Shown here piece by piece: positions 1 through 8,727 of a DNA stretch of 20,790 bases (within the stretch, counting starts at the first letter, position 1; every line of letters begins with the position of its first letter). The notes under the pieces were generated by a model, which was not told the origin of the DNA, did no database searches, and saw only the letters and a program-made list of their open reading frames with translations. Source of the DNA: Larix sibirica (lineage: Eukaryota; Streptophyta; Pinopsida; Pinales; Pinaceae); NCBI GenBank assembly GCA_004151065.3, contig NWUY0300031512.1, positions 1 to 20,790 of the forward strand. Reading direction: 5' to 3'. Position numbers and translations under genes: made by a program.

Positions 1-224
1 TCTTTCCAATTTTCTAAATAAGATAATCTCAACATCATAATCTTGTTTGTTATGTAGGACTCTTGCTCCTGCAAAGCAAAATCTATGTTGAGTTACACTA
101 ATTATTCATTCTTTCCAATTTTCTAAATAAGATAATCTCAACATCATAATCTTGTTTGTTATGTAGTACTAATCTTGTGTTTACAATATGAACATCATAA
201 TCTTGTTTGTTTGTTTGTTATGTG
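1..224. repeat. Tandem repeat, 109-bp spacing
   Basis: A block of about 57 bases starting tctttccaattttctaaata occurs at 1-57 and again, almost unchanged, at 110-166. A partial third copy (aacatcataatcttg) starts near 189 and runs into a short TTTG-type microsatellite at about 203-218. The spacing of the two main copies is 109 bases. The first copy starts at the window edge, so the array may extend to the left. No coding potential is seen. It could be the edge of a minisatellite or of a larger AT-rich repeat. Confidence 0.8.
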
Positions 225-300
225 GTATTTTTGTTTATCAAACCAACTTATGTTTTACTTCATTTAAAGTATATCGCTCAAAGCTTTCATTGAAGATTAT

Positions 301-411
301 TTTCTTGATTTTCCTAGCTTAAGGAACATGTGTTCGACTTGGTCAAATTAGAACTTGTTTTCTAGATTTTCCTAGCTTTAAGAACATGGGTTCAATATGA
401 TTAAATTGAAA
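301..411. repeat. Short tandem duplication, 58-bp period
   Basis: Two copies of about 53 bases, at 301-353 and 359-411, share the core gattttcctagctt and an 'aagaacatg/aggaacatg' segment. By eye they agree at about four fifths of positions. This looks like an old local duplication in AT-rich non-coding DNA. The rest of 412-624 shows no gene or structural RNA that I can recognise. Confidence 0.65.
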
Positions 412-624
412 AATCTTAGCTACAAGCTCTAGACTAATGTAACTAGCCCGCACTATGGTGGTATTTCACTAGCTTTTGGAACATGTATGCATGAATAACT
501 GGAATAAGTTAGTTTTAGCATCCACGTAATTAATATTAAAAGTTTAGCTTCAGTAAACCCTAAAATAGAATCTAATTACTTTGGAAATTGCATTAGTTAC
601 TTGTATGTGTAACAAAATTCAGAA

Positions 625-1639
625 TTTTTTTTTTAAAAGAAAAAAAACCTCTTATTTGTTATTTAACAGGAATCAAGATAAGTTTTACAAAACAATCATC
701 CAATAAAAATGAGACTTTCATAAACATAAACTGTCATGCTAAGGCCCAATGAAAGTTATGGACGAACAAAATCCTCAGCATTCCCTATATGGAAAAAAAG
801 ATACCTCTACCAAGCTCCTCATGTCCTCAACAAAGTCATAATGATAAATAGAAATAACGTAAACATTCTTGAAACAATCAGAGAGAGAGAAACTTCCCAT
901 AACAAGAGCAAACAAAAAGGAAAACATTTGACTCACACACAGTGAGAGGTCATAACCGAATACCAAGAGCCTACGTAGAAAAAGAAGATCTAGACCAAAT
1001 CACAGACCAAGCCCTACATTGACGAAGGCAGAGGAACTCCAAAAACACTGCCTCTTGTCGCATGCCCGACGCCATATAAAACCTAAAAAGCCTGTAGAGA
1101 ACCATAGAAGACAAAGGATCGATCAACGAATTCGTCAATGTGTATGAGCCCCTCCTCGAGCCACAACGCCTCTTTAGAGATCCTGTTGAATTCTCTAAAT
1201 ATGTTGATATAACAGAAGTTGAAAAGATTGCTATAAGGATTGGATCCTCCTCTACCAACTAACCAAATTGAGAACCGATAAAGATGCCTTCCCAGAGGAC
1301 TAATCATGGATAACCCTGGAGTCTATTTTTATCTGCATCATGTTGATATTCTTTAAAGAAGCAAACTTACTCAAGAAGAACCCATAGAGAAAGCATATCT
1401 TCCCTCTTGGTGAAGCCACATCCCCCTCCCATCTTAATCTTCAAGTATGAGAATCATAAAGCTTCAAGAGAACTCTTATGCCACACATACTTGTCCACCC
1501 TGGCATGCTCCATCAAATAATCTGATAAGCAAGTCTTCGACAAAGACCAACTCTTTTAACACCCTCTTAGATGGATTTTTTGCAGAAGGAAAACTCTCTT
1601 TCAAAAGAGCCCGAATTTTCTAAATAACCAAGCTAATAC
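625..1639 (-). other. 3' part and poly(A) end of LINE A
   Basis: After the last recognisable ORF2 motif, about 1 kb of minus-strand sequence leads to a T-rich run (ttttttttctttt) followed directly by A10, the retrotransposon tail. Short open stretches on the minus strand (for example 1258-971 and 1307-1083) do not match a family I recognise. I could not find RNase H motifs (FDGA, AE, GDS) here, so this copy may come from a family without RNase H, or the domain may have decayed beyond recognition. Confidence 0.6.
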
Positions 1640-2590
1640 ATGGCCTCACACCTTGATCAAATACTAATGTATTTAAGTGAATCCATATGCTCCAACAAAT
1701 AAGACAAGGGAGATCCTCTAAATAACTCCTCTCTTTGTTGGCTAACTAGATCTTCAAATAGATAACGAAAGTCCCAACCATTCAATATCCCCTACATTTG
1801 AGAGTCGATTTTAGCACCATCCGCACTTTCTTGGTGAATGAACAGTGAGCAAAAAGGTGACAAGCATACTCCTCCGCTTTCTAGCATAGAACACACATAA
1901 AAGGACCTAAACTCACTCTTTTCCATTAGTTGACCGCATTTAGAATTTTATCATCCAAAGCCAACCAAAAAAACAACCTAATCTTGAGAGGGACATTCCA
2001 CTTCCAAAGAATTTTTTTCCACTAGCATCCCAATTCATTAACATCTGAAAAGAGAATGGATTGATATGCATGCTTCACCGTGACATGACCGTCCTTATTA
2101 TTCCATGACCAAACCAATATTTCCTCTTCCTGGCCAATCCTGATACCTGAATACTTCAAAGCTTATGCATAGGAATCCCATTCCATATCTACCACACCAT
2201 ACAAACCTAACTCACTATTTTCCATCCACCCCAATTCATTCCTCAACATCTCAATGTTATGGTCAACTTGAACCAAGGAAACTATCCCTCTACTCATCAA
2301 ACATGTAGCAGCTCTTTAGGTAATCTAAAACTCAAAGGACCTCCTGACCACATATCTCTCACATTCTAAAACATTTTCTCATCACCAATCCTCCATACCA
2401 GCCATCTAGAAATGATAGGTAAGGAGGCCACCATTCCAGCCCAAAAATTTGAAACATTTGATCTACTCTTAGAATGCAATCTAACCCAATCCTCAAAAAA
2501 TCTCCTCTTTAGGTACTTGTCTCTAATCAAGCAACACAAAATACATGTATATGTCATAACTATCCAAAAGCTTTGGCTGCAAGAGCCAAT
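1640..2590 (-). pseudogene. ORF2 linker and zf-RVT remnant of LINE A
   Basis: C-terminal part of the same broken ORF2. In order there are a 'WRIGDEKMF' block and 'MWSGGPLSF' (about 2400-2310), matching the 'W.IG.G..I..W.D.W' segment that follows RT in plant LINEs. Next comes a zf-RVT zinc region with C-x2-C, then H-x4-H-C, at about 1896-1840 (CVLC, one TAG, then CHLFAHCSF). A 'WSIWIHLNTLVFDQ' segment near 1680-1640 corresponds to the conserved W..W..RN..vF motif. Several in-frame stops are present, including one directly after the first zinc CxxC. The zinc region is thought to act in RNA or DNA binding in plant LINE proteins. Confidence 0.8.
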
Positions 2591-3965
2591 CTAAATTTGA
2601 AAATATTCATCAAACCCCCAACCTCCGTCTTCTTTTGGCCTTGCTAGTCTATCCCACTTGACCAGATAGATCCCCTCCTTTTCCTTTTTCCCTATCCACA
2701 AGAAGTTGAAGCATTCCTGTCTTATTTTCTCAAGAATAAATTTTGGGACCTTTGCTAAGGCCAGCCAATAGATCGGTATATACTTCAAGATAGACTTTAC
2801 CAAAACCAATCTCCCCCTTAGAGAGCCATCTCAGACACTAGTTTCCAATTATTTTCTCAACCTTCTTAAGCAACCATAGATAGTCATTATTCCTGTAATT
2901 GTTTGGCTTTAGCAGGTACCCTAAGCACTCAAAATCCACATCTAACAGAATCATCTGGAAGGGAAACAATTCCCTAATTTGAAAACTTAAAAGAGAGCTA
3001 AGACCATTTTGAAACAACATCGACTTATCTGAACTAATCTTCATACTTGAAGCAGAACAAAACAAATTCCAAGTAGATCTATATTCCCGCCACTCAACAA
3101 CCGAACCTTTCCCAAATAAAAACACACCATCCACGAAAAGGGAATGAAAAAGCACAAGATTTTATGAAATTTAAACAGTTGCTATTGCACCTGCTGCCTT
3201 TTTCTGAGCAATTAAAAGACTTAACCCTTCCACCACCAGAAGGAAAAGAAATGGTGACATGGAGCAGCCCTAATTAAGGTCTCTATGGCCTTGAAAAAAC
3301 TTTGTGGGTGACCCGTTAACCAGCACATCATAGTTTGCATAAGTCACACACCCCATTATCCAATTCGTCACTTCTAGATGCAGACCTATCTACAAAAGGA
3401 TAAATCTTAAAATGAACCAATCCACATGATCGAAAGCTTTCACCAAATCGAGCTTCAACAGAATGATTTCTATCTTTTTAATCTTTATGGAGTGTATCAA
3501 TTCTTGGGCTACACCTACCACTTCCAAAAGTTGTGTCTGATGTAAGAGTCGAATTGTTCCTTTGACATGTGTGCTGACAACAGAGCCTTTAATCTAGAAG
3601 CAGTAATGTTCGATATCAGTTTATAAACCAAGTTGCAGAGGGAGATGGGTTTATAATCACTGAAAGAGGAAGGATTGGATTTCTTTGGGACCAAGACTAG
3701 GAAGGTCAAGTTTAGGGCACCACTAATTCTTCCTGAAGATCGAGACTCTTCAACCATAGTCAACAAATCCGAACTGACCAAATAAAAAAATTGCATGAAA
3801 AACTCCATAGTCCAACCATCTAGCCCCAGACTTTTTGCTTTAGCAACACCTGCTAAAATCTTATTAAGAAGGTTAAGTCATAAAACGTTCGTTGATGTTT
3901 ATAGGAATCTTATTCATTAGTAATGTGTTTTTAGAAAAGATAAAGTCGTGATCAACTAATCTCTT
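2591..3965 (-). pseudogene. Reverse transcriptase remnant of LINE A
   Basis: RNA-directed DNA polymerase that once primed and copied the element's RNA at the target nick. Reading down the minus strand I see KIPININE (about 3910), a degenerate GPDG block 'LGLDGW' followed by EFF (about 3830-3800), 'VLVPKKSNP' and 'YKPISLCN' (about 3700-3630), motif A 'LKLDLVKAFDHVDW' (about 3460-3410), 'SPFLFLLVVEGL' (about 3270-3230), the active-site box at 3137-3126 and the thumb region 'LVKSILKYIPIYWLALAKV' (2806-2750). The active-site box reads FVDG where the family has FxDD, so the second catalytic Asp is lost. Frameshifts lie near 3560, near 3160 and near 2820. In-frame stops lie within 3420-3270. All motifs belong to the L1-type RVT_1 family. 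The gene is certainly inactive. Confidence 0.9.
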
Positions 3966-4045
3966 TACATGAAATATAAAAAAAAACATATATACATAAA
4001 GACAACTACATCAAAAATTCTAAAAATATATGAAAAACTCTATAT

Positions 4046-4062
4046 AACATCCAAAACAAGAT
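4046..4062 (+). repeat. Target-site duplication, left copy (LINE B)
   Basis: The 17 bases aacatccaaaacaagat occur here and again, without mismatch, at 6783-6799. They flank the truncated 5' end and the A-rich 3' end of LINE B. This is the direct repeat produced by staggered nicking during target-primed insertion. Confidence 0.93.
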
Positions 4063-4063
4063 G

Positions 4064-5230
4064 GAGCAACGTGCTTTTTTAAAAGGAAGACTGATACAGG
4101 ATGCCATAGGATCTACGAAGGAGATTATTCATTCAGCTAAGACAAAAAGGATCCAATCTACTATCCTGAAGATCGATCTACGAAGGGCCTATGATTAGGT
4201 AAACTCGACTTACCTATGGCTGGCTCTCTTCTAGGTGGGGTTTCCATTGAACACTGTTATTGGATAATGGCTACTGTGCAGTCTGTGTCATTTGCTATGC
4301 TTATTAATGCTTATGCATCTTCATTCTTCCGATCTGAGCGTGGGCTTCGACAGGGTTTCCCACTCGCCCCTTTGCTTTTCCTCTTGGTTGTCGAGGGACT
4401 TGGATGTGCCTTACATAAAGCAATGGATCGACGAACTATTAAGGGTTTTCGGCTCTCGCCTGGACTGGTCTTTACCCATATTTTTTTCGTCGATGACATT
4501 CTGATCTTCATGAATGGCTCCAGAGGTGACATACTATGTTTGAATGAGATCCTTTCTTATTTTACGAGGACCACGGGCATGTCTATCAATGTTACCAAAT
4601 CTACTATATCATTCTACAACTTGGAGAATGACACGATGGTATGGATCTCCAGAATTTTCCCCTTCACCATAGTTGATCCTGATGATGGTCTGCCCTATTT
4701 GGGTTTCACCATTCGACCCAACTCTTATGGTATTAAGGATTGGGTATGGCTTATTGAAATGCATTGAAAAGAGGATTCATCTCTGGTGCAACCACTGGTT
4801 GTCAAAAGGAGGTCAACTCATTCTTATTAAATCTGTCTTGGAAGCGACTCCGGTCTATTGGCTATCTATGGCATGCATTCCTGCCAGCGCACTCAACTTA
4901 ATCCATAAAATATGCAGCAACTTTCTGTGGAAGGGAGAAAATATCCAATCATTCCACTGGATTGCATGGGATAAGGTTTCTCTACCCAAATCTTGGGGTG
5001 GGTTGGGTATCAAAAGGCTTGGGATCTTCGGACGGGCCTTAGTGGCCAAAAATATATGGCGATTGATTTCAGTAAACAATCTATGGACAAAGATCATTAT
5101 ACACAAATACATTCAGCCATTGTCTGTTGAGGATTGGTTCAGGACAACAGGTATATGTACTCACTCTTCATCCATGATGTGGAAGGCCACTCTATCTACC
5201 TTTGGAGTTATTGCTAAGGGCCTTCAATGG
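4064..5230 (+). pseudogene. Reverse transcriptase remnant of LINE B
   Basis: RT palm and thumb of a plant L1 ORF2. Visible in order are a 'FLKGRLIQDAI' block from about 4075, motif A 'LKIDLRRAYD' ending at 4195 with a TAG directly after it, 'RGLRQGFPLAPLLFLLVVEGL' split near 4341-4400, the intact active-site box FVDD at 4486-4497, 'TGMSINVTKS' (about 4572-4600), 'LPYLGF' (about 4690) and a long thumb with 'SKGGQLILIKSVLEATPVYW' (about 4800-4860) and 'NFLWKG' (about 4919). The reading frame changes near 4234-4245 and near 4750. The longest open pieces are 4216-4767 and 4673-5623. The catalytic Asp residues are still present, but the frame breaks prevent a functional enzyme. Confidence 0.93.
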
Positions 5231-5984
5231 AAGGTTGGAGATGGCATGCGGTTACGCATTGGCAATGATCCATGGATTGGGTGCAGGGATAACTACTATC
5301 TTCCAGCCCATATGATTGCGATGCTTCAATGTACAGGTTTTTTCTTTCTTGCACAGATTGTTGATCCCCTCACCACCAACATACATCAACAGGGATGGTT
5401 GACAGCTACTTATTTCCATTTCTGGTGTGAGGATCAGGTTTCATGGGACCGTTTTATTCTATCCTTAAAGGACAGTTTCATTCGTATCTCTCAGTCTCTA
5501 GATGTTCTACTATGGTCACATAATCCTAATGGTGGAAATTATTCCCCCAATATCGGATATTATATCCTTCTTCGAATGAAAGTTCTGGATATGGTTCAAT
5601 GTTGGTGGCATGATGCATTCTAGGCGGTCAACTGTCCTCTCAACATCAAGATATTTTTCTGGGCAGCCATTCAAGACCGCATACCTGTTTGGGATCATCT
5701 ACATCAATTTATTTTTCGCGGTACCTGGGAGATGTCCACTTTGTAGAACTCATAATGAATCGGCCTCACATCTCCTCATCAGCTGCTTATATGTTCAACA
5801 GTTATGGTTATCTATTCTTAAGATATCAGGCATTCAACATCTATGGTCGGGTTCCACGCTATCAGAGGCCTTTCAATGTTGGAACTCATCGCCTTTTGCT
5901 CTCTATTTCCCTACTCTTCCTTTCATCACCATTTGGCACACATGGAAGGCACAGAATCATGCTATTTTCTAGGACTGTATCTAT
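5231..5984 (+). pseudogene. ORF2 linker and zf-RVT remnant of LINE B
   Basis: Follows RT in the same element. The segment starts with 'WKVGDGMRLRIGNDPWIG' (about 5230-5282), the conserved W.iG.G..i....d.W region of plant LINEs. It runs to a TAG at 5621-5623, continues in the same frame with 'LNIKIFFWAAIQDRIP', and then shifts frame near 5720. The zinc-binding zf-RVT motif C-x2-C-x8-H-x4-C is complete at 5733-5788 (CPLC, then SHLLISC). 'TIWHTWKAQNHAIF' at about 5928-5969 matches the usual W..W..RN..iF segment, and a TAG follows at 5970-5972. Confidence 0.88.
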
Positions 5985-6551
5985 TTGCCTAAGTCCATTG
6001 CATTTCGTTGTATGGGTATGGTCCATGTCCTTCCACCAATTAATAGGACCTTGCACACTCGGGCAGTTACAGAGGTCGATATCAATTGGTATATCCTGTG
6101 GGGATTTTTTGATGGAGCAGCCCAAGGAACACCTTCTCGCAGCGGTGTTGGAGGTATCATTTTCTTTTCCCCTTCTCATTGGTTCAAATTTGCTGCATCC
6201 ATTGGATTTAGCACCAACAATCAAGCAAAGCTATTGGCTCTAAAATTTCTTTTACATGTGGCCATTGTGTGGGATATTAAGACTCTACAGGTCTTTGGCG
6301 ATTCATCTCTCATAATCCAATGGATGAAGTTGAGGTGAAAACCCCGGAACATTTTATTGTTGCCTATCTATGAGGAGGTCGCAAGAATGGCTACATTTTT
6401 TTCTCAGATCTCCTTCTGCCACATTTATAGGGAACGGAATCAAGTGGCAGACGAGTTATCAAAAACTGGGCTTGATTTTGGTGATGACATATGGCAGACA
6501 TGGACGCATGTTCCTGGACAGCAATATGGCTCAGGGCCAATACAGTTTTGA
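5985..6551 (+). pseudogene. RNase H domain remnant of LINE B
   Basis: C-terminal RNase H (RVT_3 type) that would degrade the RNA strand of the cDNA hybrid. The first catalytic Asp lies in 'GFFDGAAQG' (Asp codon at 6111). 'VFGDSS' (about 6291-6308) gives the third acidic residue. 'YRERNQVADELSK' (about 6426-6464) holds the last. At the second acidic position the family has 'NNxAEL', but here the text reads 'NNQAKLLAL', with the Lys codon aag at 6228-6230. This single G-to-A type change would abolish catalysis. A TGA at 6336-6338 interrupts the frame, which otherwise stays open to the TGA-free end at 6549-6551. This is a member of the plant LINE group with 'FFDGA' RNase H, like LINE C. Confidence 0.9.
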
Positions 6552-6782
6552 TTTTATGTCATAAGTTTTTGTTTTAGGCATGACGCCATGAACTATGTTA
6601 TGTTATATGAACTTATAGTGCACAGCATGACCATATTGTTGGATTTTTATGGATGTTAACACATTGGCCATTTTGTTGTAATGGAATTGCTGAAAAAAAA
6701 TTTCAAGAGACATATGAGGTCATGTAAAATGTCTCTCCTTTATATATAAAGCAGATACGCATTTTTTCTCAGGGAAAAAAGA
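6552..6782 (+). other. 3' UTR and tail of LINE B
   Basis: Non-coding end of LINE B. It finishes with tatataaagcagatacgca, a T-rich run (ttttttctc) and a short A tail (6775-6782) that abuts the right target-site duplication. The T-run followed by an A tail is also seen in LINEs A and C. Confidence 0.8.
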
Positions 6783-6799
6783 AACATCCAAAACAAGAT
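6783..6799 (+). repeat. Target-site duplication, right copy (LINE B)
   Basis: A perfect match to the 17 bases at 4046-4062, placed directly after the A-rich tail of LINE B (agggaaaaaaga, ending at 6782). The bases on either side of the two copies differ, so the duplication has defined limits. Confidence 0.93.
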
Positions 6800-7355
6800 T
6801 GCATTAGTTTTCCACCGCTTCATATAACATATAAGACTTTGCACTCCATTGAATGACTCTCACCATGCATTTGTGAGAGGATAATGTGATGCCTTATTTT
6901 ACATTGTTATTTATGAATGTTTGGATTTTAATTATTTACTTGCTTTGGGGTTTTATTATGCATAAATTTTGCGAATATCTATTAAACAAACTATCTTAAA
7001 ATTCCCATTTATATTTTATAAAATTTTCAAGTGATATTTATACAATAGTTTCATAATTTTTATATTTTAGTGAATTTGAGAATCAATAATTGAACATTAC
7101 AAAAGAAACTTAAAAAGAAAATGTAAGTCTTTCTTAAAGAAAACGTACTTGCATATATTTGGCCTATGTAAATTTTGAATGCCATCACACTTGGCTTCCA
7201 AAAGTGAATGTGAAGGTGCGTATGAGAGGAGGCAATGTTAGAAATTTAGGATACAAGGATTTTCGCTATATATACTTTTAAAGATACATAGAGATAGAAT
7301 AGAAGAAAATACATAAAGAAGTGATAAATTTAACAAATATCAACTTATCAAGGTG
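6800..7355. other. AT-rich DNA, no gene seen
   Basis: Stretch with many stops in all frames, runs of A and T and no recognised motif. It contains the sequence that follows the LINE B target site. Confidence 0.6.
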
Positions 7356-7454
7356 TTAGTTTTAATGTTTTGCAAATAGAAATGCGCAATAATGGATTCA
7401 TAGTTCATTAGTTTTAATGTTTTGGAAATAGAAATGCGCGGATTCATAGTTCAT
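7356..7454. repeat. Tandem duplication, 52-bp period
   Basis: The block ttagttttaatgtttt...gattcatagttca occurs at 7356-7407 and again at 7408-7454. The second copy lacks six bases (aataat) and has one G/C difference; otherwise they match. The high identity and direct adjacency suggest a fairly recent slippage event. An (AT)n stretch follows at about 7461-7471. Confidence 0.85.
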
Positions 7455-7891
7455 AATAGAATATATATATTATTAGCATAAGTAATACTTATGTAAGGTA
7501 AATTGTCAAAATGACAATCTATATGTTAAAGTGTTAAAATTATAAAAATGGAGCACAAGCATAACCTAAGTGACCCGTGGACTGGTGATAAGAAGCACAA
7601 GAACAACCTAAACCACACGCAAATGCAAAAATCACTAACAAAAGTAGTCATTGTTTCATATTTAATAACTACTCTCCCCTCAAGTTTCAAAATCCCCTAA
7701 AGTGGCAATGGCCCACAAAATTTTGGCTTTTTGAATGGAAAAATAAGGCAGGGGAAAGTTGCATGACTTGAACTCAAGAACAACTCCACAAATGAAGGAA
7801 AACTAAAGAGTAAGAGTATGACTTAAAACCAAGAAATACTCATGAAAAACTCAACAAAATTCATTACATACACACCCACACAAGACATGCT

Positions 7892-8299
7892 TTGCAGTTG
7901 CTCCAAATGGGGCTTCTTCGTTTTGATCAACAAGACAACTTTAGGTATTTGGAAGATGAAAAGTTGAGCATGCTAGTGGGTAGGTTTCTAAGAATTGTGT
8001 TGGAATACATAGAATACAAATCCCTAATGCTATCGCTCTCTATTGTGCCTAACAACACTTGCCAAGAATGGCTATAGGCCTTGACCTACATCCAGTAATT
8101 GATTAATTCCCTGGGTACCATGAGAATGGATGAGACTATGCTGCCCAATGCCCTGAACACTGGAGGAATTGACAAGAATAAGATTTAAAGTAGCATGGTT
8201 TTGAAGATGATCAATGCTATAGTGAATTCACGTGTGTCGAAGTATAAAGTAGAGGATATCGTTGAGACCATGAGCACCATGGACTCTCTGTTGTAGAGG
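7892..8299 (+). pseudogene. Unidentified open stretch with stops
   Basis: One frame reads for about 136 codons with only four stops (8075, 8096, 8186 and 8297). It starts with 'MQLLQMGLLRFDQQDNF', and a second part has 'MVLKMINAIVNSRVSKYKVE' and 'DIVETMSTMDSLL'. The composition is more protein-like than the surrounding AT-rich DNA. I do not recognise a family. It may be a worn fragment of a host gene or of another transposon, or simply chance. No splice signals could be assigned with any trust. Confidence 0.2.
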
Positions 8300-8492
8300 C
8301 CACCAAAAGTGTCATCATCTTACATTTGGGTATCATAGTTGGGTACCATGGAGGGTTTTGTATTTAGAGCTAAGAAGTTGCTTAAGATATAAATATAGTT
8401 TGTGAGTGTATGGCATGAAGGATTTCAACATAGCACTAACATGTATGCACAATGGACAAGCCACTAATGGTTGTATAATAAGAATAATGAAC

Positions 8493-8541
8493 ATGGCTCA
8501 ACAAACATCCCATCTGAGGACATAGAGTCCACAAAGAAAAT
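8493..8541. repeat. Direct repeat, copy 1 (186-bp spacing)
   Basis: About 49 bases starting atggctcaacaaacatccca recur at 8679-8727 with only two mismatches (G/C and G/T). The intervening 137 bases are not repeated in any way I can see. It could be a duplicated insertion flank or part of a larger repeat unit. Confidence 0.85.
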
Positions 8542-8678
8542 TTCTTACAATGTACTTACCTGAGTAGTCTCTCTATACAAGTTTTGAATTAAATCAATCA
8601 ATCAAATACATTTTAGAACTAAGGAGAATTGCTAGCACTATTTAATTTGGTTATCTTTAGTCAAGAAGTTACGAGTAG

Positions 8679-8727
8679 ATGGCTCAACAAACATCCCATC
8701 TGAGGACATAGACTCCACAAATAAAAT
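8679..8727. repeat. Direct repeat, copy 2 (186-bp spacing)
   Basis: Second copy of the 49-base block at 8493-8541. The match stops shortly after 'tccacaaataaaat'. Same orientation as copy 1. Confidence 0.85.

Larger units (their letters stand above)
625..3965 (-). mobile_element. LINE A: 5'-truncated L1-type retrotransposon
   Basis: On the minus strand the order is RT fingers and palm (about 3965-2820), RT thumb (2809-2591), the 'WRIGDE' region (about 2480-2340), a zf-RVT zinc region (about 1896-1840), a long 3' part and a terminal A run, seen as T10 at 625-634 on the plus strand. This is the order of plant L1 ORF2. No endonuclease and no ORF1 precede the RT, so the copy is 5'-truncated, as is usual after incomplete target-primed reverse transcription. 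Several frameshifts and stops make it a dead copy. The 5' boundary is uncertain: LINE-like protein can be followed to about 3965, and AT-rich sequence then follows up to LINE B. No convincing target-site duplication was found. Confidence 0.9.
4063..6782 (+). mobile_element. LINE B: 5'-truncated L1-type element with RNase H
   Basis: A 2,720-bp insertion between perfect 17-bp duplications. It begins abruptly inside the RT domain (the 'EQRAFLKGRLIQDAI' block, from 4064) and continues through RT, linker, zf-RVT, RNase H and a 3' UTR, ending in a short A-rich tail at 6775-6782. The endonuclease, ORF1 and the first part of RT are absent because of 5' truncation at insertion. At least three frameshifts (about 4234-4245, about 4750, about 5720) and stops at 4196, 5621, 5970 and 6336 show long inactivity. 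Yet the perfect duplication suggests insertion was more recent than for LINE A, or that these 17 bases escaped mutation. Its truncated 5' end faces that of LINE A, with less than about 100 bp between them. Confidence 0.95.

Noticed and set aside
611-4026. Possible target-site duplication of LINE A (caaaattcagaa at 613-624 and caaaaattctaaa near 4012).
   Set aside because: The two differ by an indel and mismatches and are made of common A/T words; chance cannot be excluded.
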